The notes under the pieces: model-generated
Told to the model about the DNA's origin: nothing
The model's database searches: none
Seen by the model: the letters and a program-made list of their open reading frames with translations, nothing else
Shown here: positions 8,413-16,653 of the stretch, piece after piece
How the letters are laid out: the number at the start of each line of letters is the position of its first letter
How positions within the stretch are numbered: the stretch's first letter is position 1
Source of the DNA: Amycolatopsis regifaucium
GTDB lineage: Bacteria; Actinomycetota; Actinomycetes; Mycobacteriales; Pseudonocardiaceae
Assembly (NCBI RefSeq): GCF_001613935.1
Contig: NZ_LQCI01000049.1
Location: forward strand, 62,001 to 126,000
Reading direction: 5' to 3'
DNA: 64,000 nt
Made by a program: the position numbers and the translations under genes

Positions 8413-8530
8413 TCACTCGCCTGCCCACGGGCGAAGTTTCTCCGGGTCGCGGATGGCCCAGCTCCGCGTGATCCGGTCGTCCGCGACGTCGAACGCGTAG
8501 CCCGACGAGACATCGTGTCGCATTGTCAGG
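8413..8530 (-). pseudogene. Remnant of a SigJ-like sigma factor or SnoaL C-terminus
   Basis: The last ~40 codons on the minus strand (ending AFDVADDRITRSWAIRDP and EKLRPWAGE, stop at 8413) closely resemble the C-terminal SnoaL-like domain of SigJ-type ECF sigma factors, which typically end in a RIWAIRNPEKLR-type motif. No sigma2 or sigma4 region is found upstream; the frame instead runs into the promoter and start of the plus-strand SnoaL gene. It reads as a decayed end of a lost gene. The extent at 8530 is approximate. Confidence 0.42.
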
Positions 8531-8698
8531 GTGGGATTGCGCCTGACGTTTTCCAGGGCTGTGTCGTCGTAGTGCTCGGAAGTGGACGCTACGAGCAGCT
8601 GCGGCTGATGGGCGCGGGTGACGCTGTCGTTGTCGGCCGAGTTCGAGAACTTCGTGCCGCGCCCCCGGTCGCCGTTGCTTGATTCTCCGGAAGGACTG

Positions 8699-9133
8699 AT
8701 GATGCGGGAAACGGGCGAAGCCGGACTCAGGCGGCACATCGGCGAAATCGTCGAAGGGATCAAGGCCAAGGATCCGGACCGTCTCCGGCGGCTCTACTCC
8801 GACGACGTCGTGTCCTTCGACATCGATCCGCCGTTGCAGCACGTCGGCATCGACGCGAAATTGAAGAACTGGGCGAGGGTGTTCGTGTTCTTCGAGGACG
8901 TGCGCTACGAGATTCGCGATCTGCGGTTGACGGTGGGCGAAAGTGTCGCGTTCGGACACTGCTTCGGACGGCTCAGCGGCACGACGAAGGACGGGACCGC
9001 GGTGGGCGGGATGTGGGTCCGGGGGACCTTCGGCTTCCGGAAGATCGACGGGCGCTGGCTGATCACCCACGATCAGGTTTCGGTCCCGCTCGACATCGCG
9101 GGCGGTAAGGGGATGACCGATCTCGAGCCGTGA
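8699..9133 (+). CDS. SnoaL-like / DUF4440 nuclear-transport-factor-2 fold protein
   Basis: A 144-residue protein of the ketosteroid-isomerase-like fold, with the N-terminal helix pattern EIVEGIKAKDPDRLRRLYSDD and the C-terminal strand FRKIDGRWLITHDQVSVP. Such proteins range from small-molecule isomerases to binding proteins; no catalytic pair can be assigned. Two adjacent ATGs (8699 and 8702) follow a GGAAGGA box; the upstream ORF extension is non-conserved. It lies back to back with the sigma-factor remnant, suggesting this locus once held a sigma factor/SnoaL pair (inference). Confidence 0.82.
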   Translation: MMRETGEAGLRRHIGEIVEGIKAKDPDRLRRLYSDDVVSFDIDPPLQHVGIDAKLKNWARVFVFFEDVRYEIRDLRLTVGESVAFGHCFGRLSGTTKDGTAVGGMWVRGTFGFRKIDGRWLITHDQVSVPLDIAGGKGMTDLEP

Positions 9134-9195
9134 GCCGGGATCGACGATCGGCGCCGACCACGACGGCTTGTGGCCGGTGCCGATGCCGGGGGTCG

Positions 9196-9693
9196 CTAGG
9201 GCCGTTCGGAGATCGCAGCCGTCCGTGTGGCGATTTCGGCCAGGTGGCGCAGCGAGTTGATGAGATGGTCGGGGCCGAACGGCGGGAACTGGAGGTATTC
9301 GCGGATGGAAGGCGGCACCGCCGACCAGTCGTAGGTCAGCGTGACCTCGGTCTCGGCCGGGCCGAGCGGTGCCAGGTCGTAGCGCCAGCTCCAGCCGCCG
9401 AACTCCAGGCTGCCGCCGGCTTTCTCCGTCCCCGTCAGCCAGCCGATGGCGCGCGGCGGGTCGAAGACCGCGACCTTGTTGACCACCCGGTAGTCACCGT
9501 CGGGACGGGCGGCGTGATACATGTCCATCCGGAACAGCTGCCCCACCACGGCCAGTGGCGCCTGGTCGACCGCTTCCTGAACCCAGCCGGTGCCATCGAT
9601 CGCGGAGTGGGTCGTCGGATCCGCCAGTATCGCGAACATCCTGGCGACCGGCGCGGCGACGGTCATGGTGGCGGTGACGTTCTCCTCGGCCAT
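9196..9693 (-). CDS. SRPBCC family protein
   Basis: A 165-residue START/Bet v1-like protein that probably binds a hydrophobic ligand in a deep cavity. It begins MAEENVTATMTVAAPVARMF, the normal opening of polyketide-cyclase-like SRPBCC proteins, and contains the later strand GWSWRYDLAPLGPAETEVTL. The ATG at 9693 has GGAGAG 8 nt upstream; the longer ORF upstream is an artefact. It is divergent from the DUF1206 membrane protein gene. Confidence 0.85.
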   Translation of the reverse strand: MAEENVTATMTVAAPVARMFAILADPTTHSAIDGTGWVQEAVDQAPLAVVGQLFRMDMYHAARPDGDYRVVNKVAVFDPPRAIGWLTGTEKAGGSLEFGGWSWRYDLAPLGPAETEVTLTYDWSAVPPSIREYLQFPPFGPDHLINSLRHLAEIATRTAAISERP

Positions 9694-9906
9694 GGTGTGC
9701 GCTCTCCTTCGTCTCGGGCCTCCCAGCGGCCCGTCGTGGTCTCTCACTCTCGCTACGAACGGGACCGGCGCTTTTCGACATCGTCCGCGAAAGAACTTCG
9801 GCGAGCCCGGAAAAGGGGCCCGCACTGGGCCGGATGGCCCAGTCGCGCGGCGGACCCGGCCGTCGGCCGCGACACTCGGAGGAAGTCGACGGCGGAGGTG
9901 AGCAGG

Positions 9907-10719
9907 ATGTCCGGGACGAAGGCGAGACAGGTTCGCCACAGCGACACCGTGCAGGTGCTCGGGCGGATCGGAATGGGGTGCTATGGGTTGGTGTACCTGC
10001 TGATCGGGTACCTGGCGGTGCGGATCGCCGTCGGCGGCGGCGGTCAGGAGGCGGACGGGCGCGGCGCGATCACCGAGGTCGGCTCGACGCCGCTCGGTGG
10101 TGCGCTGTTGTGGGTCCTCGCGGCCGGTCTGGTGGCGTACGGGCTGTGGCAGGCACTGCTGGCCGCGGTCGGATACACCTGGATCGACAAGGAGTGGCGC
10201 CGTACGGTCAAACGCGTGACCTCCGGAGCGCGGTGCGTGGTCGGGATCGGGCTTGGCCTGTACGCGGTCCGGCTGGCCGCGGGGGCGGGAGAGCAGAGCG
10301 GTGACCAGAAGCAGCAGGAGTTCACCGCGCGGCTATTGGCGCTGCCCGCCGGTCCGTTCCTGGTGATCGTGGTGGCGGTCATCGTGTTCGGGGTCGCCGT
10401 CGCTTCCGTGGTGAAGGGGGTGCGGCGGACGTTCTTGCAGGATCTCGACCTCTCGTCCTTGCCGTCGGGTACCCGGCGCTGGGTCGAGCGGCTCGGCCAG
10501 ATCGGTTACGTGGCAAGGGGTGTCGTGTTCGGCGTGGTCTCGGTGCTTCTCGGGTACGCGGCGCTGACGCATGATCCGTCCCGCTCCGGCGGTCTCGACG
10601 CCGCCCTGCGCACCTTGGCCGCTCAGCCGTTCGGCACGGTGCTGCTCTTCGTTGTGGCCCTCGGTGTCGCCGCGTTCGGTGTCTATTGCGGCGGAGCGGC
10701 ACGGGCACAGCGCGGTTGA
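9907..10719 (+). CDS. DUF1206 membrane protein
   Basis: A 270-residue polytopic membrane protein with six predicted transmembrane segments in three pairs, the DUF1206 pattern. Each pair begins with a phrase like LGRIGMGCYGLVYLLIGYLA or LGQIGYVARGVVFGVVSVLL. Function is unknown; these are widespread in actinobacteria. The ATG at 9907 follows GGAGGTGAGCAGG, an excellent ribosome site. The last dozen residues after GVYC (GGAARAQRG) differ from the usual ending, and a neighbouring frame reads more like it, so a late frameshift is possible. Confidence 0.86.
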   Translation: MSGTKARQVRHSDTVQVLGRIGMGCYGLVYLLIGYLAVRIAVGGGGQEADGRGAITEVGSTPLGGALLWVLAAGLVAYGLWQALLAAVGYTWIDKEWRRTVKRVTSGARCVVGIGLGLYAVRLAAGAGEQSGDQKQQEFTARLLALPAGPFLVIVVAVIVFGVAVASVVKGVRRTFLQDLDLSSLPSGTRRWVERLGQIGYVARGVVFGVVSVLLGYAALTHDPSRSGGLDAALRTLAAQPFGTVLLFVVALGVAAFGVYCGGAARAQRG

Positions 10720-10851
10720 GTCCGCTCTGGGGGACAGAACACTCCGGATGCCGTCCGGAAGCGGCGACAGGGAGAGCAGGCATAGGCCCGTTGCCGCCGG
10801 CGGGCGAAACTCAGCCCGGTCTCGGCGATGAAGAGCCGGTTCTCCGCTAGT

Positions 10852-10927
10852 GATCCGATGAGTCGAGGCTCGAAGCAATGTCTCGGTGGACAAAAGCGGG
10901 CCTTGTCGCCAATAGATCCGATGAATC
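10852..10927. promoter_or_regulatory. Two near-identical 13-mers upstream of the Asp-box gene
   Basis: GATCCGATGAGTC (10852-10864) and GATCCGATGAATC (10915-10927) match at 12 of 13 positions. They are exactly 63 bp apart, about six helical turns, so they would lie on the same DNA face. Half of each resembles the TCATCGGAT-type half sites of FadR-subfamily GntR regulators. They probably bind a regulator of the secreted Asp-box protein gene starting about 31 bp later. Confidence 0.45.
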
Positions 10928-10957
10928 CTCTATCTCTTTGCCGGATCTTGCGCCAAG

Positions 10958-12952
10958 ATGCTCCGCATGAAACTGAGATCGATCACCAAACGCATGCTCG
11001 TTCTCGGGCTGCTGACGGTTCTGGGGACCACCGGGATCCCGTCCGCGGCCACCGCCGACCCGCTGCCCGGCAACCCGGACGTGAACGCGACCGGGCTGCC
11101 GCGTGGCGGCTGGGAACCGGTCGGTCCGAACAGCATCGGCGGGCTGCTGGCGGTTTCCCCCGCCGGCCTGCTCATGATGCAGCCCAGCCCGCCCGCGTTG
11201 TGGGTCTCCGGCGATCGCGGCGCCTCGTGGACGGCGCGCCGAGGGCTCCCGGCGGAGACCGTCATCCAGGGGTTCTTCGCCGATCCGGTGAACCCCGGCC
11301 GGATGCTCGCGGTGGGCAACAAACCCGCGGGACTGCAGGGCGAGTGGCGCGGACTGCTGATGAGCACCACCGACGGCGGCCAGACCTGGGAGACCCTGCG
11401 TGAGTGGTATCCCGACGGCGCGTTCGGCATGGCCACGGACCCGGCCGGTCGCGTCGTCGTCGTGCAGAACCTCGACTCGCTGAGCGTGAGCACCGACGGC
11501 GGTGTGCACTGGAACGACGTACCGAGGACGTGGCCGCGTGAAGGGATCGCCGCGCCGGTCGGCGGGCTCAAGCTCACCCTGGTCGGCGACGACGCCTACT
11601 TCACGACGGTCTACCCGGAGTACTCGCTGTGGGTGGTCCGCGGTGTCAGCGGCAAGGAGCCGAAGGCCGAACTCGTCTACCGCGTCAACGGCGAGATCGG
11701 GCAGGTCGCCGCGGACGGCGAGCGGTTCGTGGTCACGGTCGGCCCCGAACTGCACGGTTCCGCCGACGGCGGGAAGACCTGGACGGTCCTGCGCCGCGAG
11801 CCCGGCGGGCAGCCGCTGCGCGAACCGCACTTCGTCGGCGGCCGCCTGTATGTGGCGACGTATAACGACATAGACGTCAGCGCGGACGGCGGCCGTACCT
11901 GGACCCGCAAGCCGGTGCCCGCGGCGGGCGAAGGCGTCACCGACATGGCCCAACTCCCTGCCGTCGCCGGCAAACCCGCCACCACGCTGATCTCCGCGGT
12001 GTACCGAGGGGTGTACGCCGACGGCGGCAAGAACGGCTACCAGCAGATCGGGGTGCCCGGCGAGTCCATTCGCGACCTCGTGACCACCGGGAACCTTCTG
12101 CGCGAGAACGTCGTCGCCGCCGGGATGCAGGAGATCTACAACACCCCGCTGCCGCGCGGCAAGGTCACCGCGGCGACCAGGATCTGGCAGTCGCACCCCA
12201 CCGACCGGCTGCACGAAGACGCGCGCCTGTCCGTCTCGCCGAGCCGCCCGGACGTCGTCTGGCAGGTCACCCGGAACGGCTTCGCGCTCGACGTACTGCG
12301 CAGCGGCGACGGCGGCCGCACCTGGCAGTTCGCGGCGAAGGCGAAGGAAGGCCTCCCCCGGGCGATCTTCGCCCATCCGGCTGACCCGGACAGGCTGCTC
12401 GTCTCGGCCTTCGCCCCCAGCGGCTACGTCCTCTACCGCAGTGGCGATGCCGGGAAGACCTGGGAAAAGCTCCCCACCGACCACGGCTTCATCGCCTTGG
12501 CCGGGGACCCGTGGAACGCGGATCGCGTCTGGGGCGGGGACTTCGATGGCCTGTCCCGATCCGACGACGGCGGCAAGACCTGGACCCACGTGTCCGACGA
12601 ACCGGTCAGTTCGATCTCGGTGAGCCGCTGGGGCGGCGGCCGCGTTCTCGTCGGTGGGGCGGGCCTGCTGCTCAGTGAGGACAACGGCCGGACGTTCCGC
12701 CGGGTCCGCGACGGCGAGGACCCGCGCGAGATCAGCCGGATCCTGCCGCATCCGTTCGATTTCCGGGTGTGGTTCGCGGCAGGCTCGACCGGGGGAGGCG
12801 TCCTGCGCAGCACGGACTTCGGCCGCACCTGGTCGCCGGTGCCCGGCGCCCTGCCCGACGCCAGGGTGCTCTCCCTGACGACCAGTTCGGACGGCCGGTA
12901 CCTGTTCGCCGGAACCGCGCAGTCCGGCGCTTACCGCCTGACGCTGTACTGA
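10958..12952 (+). CDS. Secreted BNR/Asp-box beta-propeller protein
   Basis: A 664-residue exported protein. A signal peptide (KLRSITKRMLVLGLLTVLGT core, cleavage near SAATA) is followed by at least eight Asp-box motifs of the S-x-D-x-G-x-T-W type, for example STDGGVHWNDV, SADGGKTWTVL, SGDGGRTWQFA, SDDGGKTWTHV and STDFGRTWSPV. These turns mark a sialidase-like or sortilin-like beta-propeller. The catalytic Arg triad and Tyr/Glu pair of true sialidases were not identified, so a glycosidase activity is not claimed. The start may be 10958 or ATG 10967; neither has a strong ribosome site. Upstream twin 13-mers suggest specific regulation. Confidence 0.85.
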   Translation: MLRMKLRSITKRMLVLGLLTVLGTTGIPSAATADPLPGNPDVNATGLPRGGWEPVGPNSIGGLLAVSPAGLLMMQPSPPALWVSGDRGASWTARRGLPAETVIQGFFADPVNPGRMLAVGNKPAGLQGEWRGLLMSTTDGGQTWETLREWYPDGAFGMATDPAGRVVVVQNLDSLSVSTDGGVHWNDVPRTWPREGIAAPVGGLKLTLVGDDAYFTTVYPEYSLWVVRGVSGKEPKAELVYRVNGEIGQVAADGERFVVTVGPELHGSADGGKTWTVLRREPGGQPLREPHFVGGRLYVATYNDIDVSADGGRTWTRKPVPAAGEGVTDMAQLPAVAGKPATTLISAVYRGVYADGGKNGYQQIGVPGESIRDLVTTGNLLRENVVAAGMQEIYNTPLPRGKVTAATRIWQSHPTDRLHEDARLSVSPSRPDVVWQVTRNGFALDVLRSGDGGRTWQFAAKAKEGLPRAIFAHPADPDRLLVSAFAPSGYVLYRSGDAGKTWEKLPTDHGFIALAGDPWNADRVWGGDFDGLSRSDDGGKTWTHVSDEPVSSISVSRWGGGRVLVGGAGLLLSEDNGRTFRRVRDGEDPREISRILPHPFDFRVWFAAGSTGGGVLRSTDFGRTWSPVPGALPDARVLSLTTSSDGRYLFAGTAQSGAYRLTLY

Positions 12953-12959
12953 GCCGAGG

Positions 12960-12995
12960 CGCTTCGTGGCCGGAGCAAGTTCCGGCCACGAAGCG
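12960..12995 (+). terminator. Hairpin terminator after the Asp-box gene
   Basis: A perfect 15-bp stem (12960-12974 with 12981-12995) with a GCAAGT loop, followed by TTTAC. It lies 8 nt after the stop codon. Confidence 0.85.
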
Positions 12996-13032
12996 TTTAC
13001 TCGGTCCACCACCGGATGTCAGAGTCGAGGTC

Positions 13033-14214
13033 ATGGCCATCGACGTCGCCGCCCTCCGGGCCCACTTCCCGTCTCTCACCACCGGAACCGCCTTCTTCGA
13101 CGGACCAGCGGGCACCCAGACACCCCGGCAAGTCGGCGACGCCATCGCGGCGACGCTGACCGGTCCGCTGTCGAACCGGGGCAGGGTCAGCCCGTCCGAA
13201 CTCCACGCCGAGAACGCGGTCGCGGACTTCCGCGCCGCTTACGCCGACTTCCTCGGCGTGCCGGCCGAGGGGATCGTTCACGGCCGCAGCGCCACCCAGC
13301 TGACGTACGACTTTTCCCGGCATCTGGCCAAAACCTGGCGTGAGGGTGACGAGATCGTGGTCAGCCGTCTCGATCACGACGCCAACGTCCGGCCCTGGAT
13401 CCAGGCCGCCGAACGGGCCGGGGTGACCGTCCGCTGGATCGGCATCGATCCCGACACCACCGATTTCGACCTCGCTTCCCTCGTCCTCACCGAGCGGACG
13501 CGGCTGGTCGCGGTCACGGCGGCGTCGAACGTCCTCGGCACCAAACCGCCGGTCCGCCGGATCGCCGATCTCGCCCACGACGCCGGGGCGCTGGTGTTCG
13601 TCGACGGCGTGCACTACGCCGCGCACAATCGGGTGGACGTTCCCGCGCTGGGAGCGGACTTCTTCGTCTGCTCGCCGTACAAGTTCCTCGGCCCGCACTG
13701 CGGCGTGCTCGGCGCGTCGCCCGCCCTGCTGGAAACCGTCGAGCCGGACAAGCTCGTGCCGTCGCCAGGCACCGTGCCCGAGCGGTTCGAATTCGGCACC
13801 CTGCCCTACGAGATCCTCGCGGGCGCCACGGCCGCGGTGGACTTCCTCGCCGGTATCGACCCGGGCGCGGGCGGATCGCGGCGGGACCGGCTGACGAATT
13901 CGCTGAACTCCTTGCAGGACCACGAACTCTCGCTCCGCACGAGGCTGGAAAAGGGGCTGGGCGGCGCGATCACCGTCCACTGCAAGGCGGACGACCGGAC
14001 CCCGACCATCCTGATGAGCCTCGGCGGCCGGGAGCGCGAGGCTCAGCGGCGGCTCGCCGAACGGAACATCGTCGCCCCGGCGGGTTCTTTCTACGCGTAC
14101 GAAGTCTTCGCGGCTTTGAACCTGCGGGATCCGGCGCTCCGGGTCGGGGTCGCTCCCTACACCAGCGCCGAGGACGTCGACAGGTTGCTGGACGGGCTGG
14201 CGGCGTTCAGCTGA
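13033..14214 (+). CDS. Class V aminotransferase (cysteine desulfurase-like)
   Basis: A PLP enzyme of fold type I, 393 residues, of the cysteine-desulfurase-like group (related to SufS and isopenicillin-N epimerase). The Schiff-base Lys is K217 in SPYKFLGPHCG. The PLP-binding VFVDGVHYAAHN (Asp and His) lies before it, and FFDGPAGTQTPRQV is the substrate-side N-terminal motif. The usual mobile Cys loop of sulfur carriers is not evident, so the substrate is uncertain. The ATG at 13033 is the only start matching the family; the ORF extension upstream is antisense noise. Its 3' end overlaps the convergent decarboxylase by 8 bp. Confidence 0.88.
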   Translation: MAIDVAALRAHFPSLTTGTAFFDGPAGTQTPRQVGDAIAATLTGPLSNRGRVSPSELHAENAVADFRAAYADFLGVPAEGIVHGRSATQLTYDFSRHLAKTWREGDEIVVSRLDHDANVRPWIQAAERAGVTVRWIGIDPDTTDFDLASLVLTERTRLVAVTAASNVLGTKPPVRRIADLAHDAGALVFVDGVHYAAHNRVDVPALGADFFVCSPYKFLGPHCGVLGASPALLETVEPDKLVPSPGTVPERFEFGTLPYEILAGATAAVDFLAGIDPGAGGSRRDRLTNSLNSLQDHELSLRTRLEKGLGGAITVHCKADDRTPTILMSLGGREREAQRRLAERNIVAPAGSFYAYEVFAALNLRDPALRVGVAPYTSAEDVDRLLDGLAAFS

Positions 14215-15547
14215 GGGACCGGATCTCCTCGACGGCGCCCAGCACGTGCTCGGCGTGCGTGCGGTGGCTGAGCACGCAAAGCCTGATGAAGAACCGTCCG
14301 CGAATCCTGGTACTGGTGAGCAGGTACCGTCCCCGCGCGCGGATCTCGTCGAAAAGCCGTTCCGTGGCCTCGTCACCCGCGCTCGCCCGGAAGACCACAG
14401 TGGACAGTTGAGGCGGCCAGGGCAGGTCCAGACCGGGGATGTGGAGAAGCTCCTCGTAGGCCCTCCAGGCGAGGTCGAGCTTCTCGTCCAACGCATCCCG
14501 GAAGGACTGGACCCCGTGCAGCCGCAACGGAAGCCAGACGGCGAGCCCGCGATGCTCCCTGGTCAACTCGAGGCCGCGATGGGCGTAGTCGGGCAGTCCC
14601 TCACGCCGGCCGAGGTCCTGGTAATAGGCGGCTTGCCGGTGATACGCCCGATCGAGTGTCGCGGTGTCCCGCACCAGTAGCGCGCCGATCCCGTAGGGCA
14701 GGAACAGGCCCTTGTGCGGATCGAGGGTGATCGAGTCGGCCTGTTCGATCCCGGCGAAGCGAGCACGGCCGCGCTCGGTCAGCTGGAACGCGCCGCCGTA
14801 CGCGCCGTCGACGTGGAACCACAGGTTTTCGCGGCGGGCGAGGTCGGCGAGTTCGGCCAGCGGGTCGACGGCGCCGGTGTCCGTGGTGCCCGCGGTTCCG
14901 GCGATCAGGAAGGGAACCAGGCCCCGACGCCGGTCCTCGGCGATCATGCGGGCGGCCGCGAGCGGATCCATCCGCAGCTCGTCGTCCACCGGGACGACCC
15001 GGACGCTTTCCGAGGGCAGCCCGGCGATCGACGCGGCTTTGGCCACGCAGACATGCGTGTGCTCGCTGACGTACAGCGTGCCGTCCGGCGTGCGTCTCGC
15101 CGCTACGACGGCGGTGAGCGTCGCCAGCGAACCGCCGGAGGTCAGCACCCCGCCCGAACCGGCGGGAAGGCCGAACTCCGCGCACAGCCAGCGCAGGACG
15201 CTCTCCTCGATCGCGACCAGACCGGGCGCCATGTCGGCGACCGTCCCGAACCGGTTCATCGTCAGGGTGAGCAACCCCGCTATCGCCGAGGTGACCAGTC
15301 CGCCCGCCGGGATGTACCCGAGATAGCGCGGTCCGGCGGTCTCGACGCCGACCGCGGCCGCCGCGCCCACGGTGTCGAGCAGTTCGCCCAGCGGCCGGGC
15401 GTCGTCGGTGATGGAGACGTCGCCGTCGAAGGCCGTGGGATCGTGCGCGGGCCTGTCGGGCAGTCCGGTGACGAAGGAGGTGACGAAGTCGAGCGCCGCG
15501 GTCCCGAGTTCGCGCAGTTCGGCGTCGGAGGGTTCGAGAGGGAGCAT
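14207..15547 (-). CDS. PLP-dependent amino acid decarboxylase (group II)
   Basis: A 446-residue member of the aromatic-amino-acid/glutamate decarboxylase family. The PLP Lys is K279 in SITLDPHKGLF. The cofactor-contact HVDGAYGG (Asp and Ala) and the N-terminal GPRYLGYIPAGG substrate motif are present. The family converts amino acids such as tyrosine, tryptophan, DOPA or glutamate to amines; specificity cannot be read. It is 20 bp downstream of an AraC-type regulator on the same strand, so the two probably form one transcription unit in which the regulator controls amine formation. Confidence 0.9.
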   Translation of the reverse strand: MLPLEPSDAELRELGTAALDFVTSFVTGLPDRPAHDPTAFDGDVSITDDARPLGELLDTVGAAAAVGVETAGPRYLGYIPAGGLVTSAIAGLLTLTMNRFGTVADMAPGLVAIEESVLRWLCAEFGLPAGSGGVLTSGGSLATLTAVVAARRTPDGTLYVSEHTHVCVAKAASIAGLPSESVRVVPVDDELRMDPLAAARMIAEDRRRGLVPFLIAGTAGTTDTGAVDPLAELADLARRENLWFHVDGAYGGAFQLTERGRARFAGIEQADSITLDPHKGLFLPYGIGALLVRDTATLDRAYHRQAAYYQDLGRREGLPDYAHRGLELTREHRGLAVWLPLRLHGVQSFRDALDEKLDLAWRAYEELLHIPGLDLPWPPQLSTVVFRASAGDEATERLFDEIRARGRYLLTSTRIRGRFFIRLCVLSHRTHAEHVLGAVEEIRSLS

Positions 15548-15567
15548 GTCCCGCAGTCAAACGGTGT

Positions 15568-16377
15568 TCAGCCCGCCGATCTTGTACGTTCTTGCACCGC
15601 ACGCCGGTACTGACCGGGGGTGATCCCGAGCGTTTTGCGGAAGTGCCTGCTCAGATGCGCCTGATCGACGAAGCCGACGGCCGTGGCCGCGCCGGCGAGA
15701 TCGGCCCCGCGCCGGATCAGCGTGCACGCCTTCCGTACGCGGTACTGGGTCAGATACGCGTGCGGCGGGAGGCCGTAGGTCGCGCGGAAGGCGCGCAGCA
15801 AGGCGAACCTGGTGGTGCCCAGCACTTCCGCGAGTTCGCCGAGGCTCGGCGGCGCGAGGTGTTCGTCGCTGAGGATGTCGCGGGCCGCCGCGGCGACCGG
15901 TCGCACCTGAACCTGCTTCCGCGGGTGTCCGCCGTACCGGCCGAAGACATGGGCCAGCGCGGTGCACAGCAGAGTGTCCGCCGTGCAGACGTCCTCGTCC
16001 ATCGCCCGGACCGCCGCGCGGAGCGCGTTCCGCGCCACCGGGTCGTCCGCGATCCTCGTGGTGAGGGCCGGGGCTTCGCCGAGACTGGACCGCACGAACC
16101 CCACGGGGACGTAGAGCGCGTGGTAAGTCCAGCCCGCGCCGGTCATCGCCCGCCCGGTATGGATGGTCTCGGGGTTGATCAGGACGACGTCACCGGCGCC
16201 GGCGTACTCGCGATCGTCGCCGTAGGAAAGTTCCTCCGACCCGTGTTCGACCACGCCGATCGTGTAGGTCGAGTGGGCGTGCCTGCCGAAGGCGTGGCGG
16301 CGGTAGCGAGCGTGCAGGACGCCCAGTTCGGGTGAACACGGATGCCATCGGTAGTGGACGAACTCGCCGGCTTCCAC
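15568..16377 (-). CDS. AraC-family transcriptional regulator
   Basis: A 269-residue regulator with an N-terminal AraC-type cupin ligand domain (about residues 10-145; HAHSTYTIGVVEHGSEEL, then GDVVLINPETIHTG). Two helix-turn-helix motifs follow at the C-terminus (LGELAEVLGTTRFALLRAF and AGAATAVGFVDQAHLSRHF). The start is a GTG at 16377 without a clear ribosome site. Position directly before the decarboxylase gene suggests it senses the amino acid or amine involved (inference). Confidence 0.9.
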   Translation of the reverse strand: MEAGEFVHYRWHPCSPELGVLHARYRRHAFGRHAHSTYTIGVVEHGSEELSYGDDREYAGAGDVVLINPETIHTGRAMTGAGWTYHALYVPVGFVRSSLGEAPALTTRIADDPVARNALRAAVRAMDEDVCTADTLLCTALAHVFGRYGGHPRKQVQVRPVAAAARDILSDEHLAPPSLGELAEVLGTTRFALLRAFRATYGLPPHAYLTQYRVRKACTLIRRGADLAGAATAVGFVDQAHLSRHFRKTLGITPGQYRRAVQERTRSAG

Positions 16378-16400
16378 CCGGCCAGCGTAACCCGCAGGTC

Positions 16401-16444
16401 TCGTGGGCGGTGAAGACGGTTCTCGCCGTCTTTACCACCCACGA
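16401..16444. repeat. Long imperfect palindrome between divergent genes
   Basis: Arms of 19 bp (16401-16419 with 16426-16444) differ only at two G-T type positions, with a 6-nt loop. It lies 24 bp upstream of the AraC-type start, in a divergent promoter region. A terminator role is therefore unlikely; an operator or a leader hairpin is more probable. Confidence 0.6.
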
Positions 16445-16653
16445 AGGGCGGTCGGCACGCGGGTCGCGGTAGGCGGGGCGATCGCATTCGGCTAAGGTCG
16501 GCTCCAGAAGCGGTTCTGAGCGTTGAGAAGTTAGCGCCGATCCGCCGGTAACCGGGTTGGTTGCGGCGGTTGATGGTGCGCGCTCGGCGCCGGTTCCCGC
16601 CGGTGGCTCCCGTGGTGCATCACGCCGATGTGCAGAAGTGGGAGAGGCGGGCT

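Noticed and set aside
9130..9906. N-terminal extension of the DUF1206 gene
   Set aside because: It is antisense to the SRPBCC gene and has no membrane segments; ATG 9907 has an excellent ribosome site.
10847..13012. 721-codon open frame antisense to the Asp-box gene
   Set aside because: A high-GC antisense shadow: Arg-, Asp- and Gly-rich, no family features, while the plus strand carries clear Asp-box repeats and a signal peptide.
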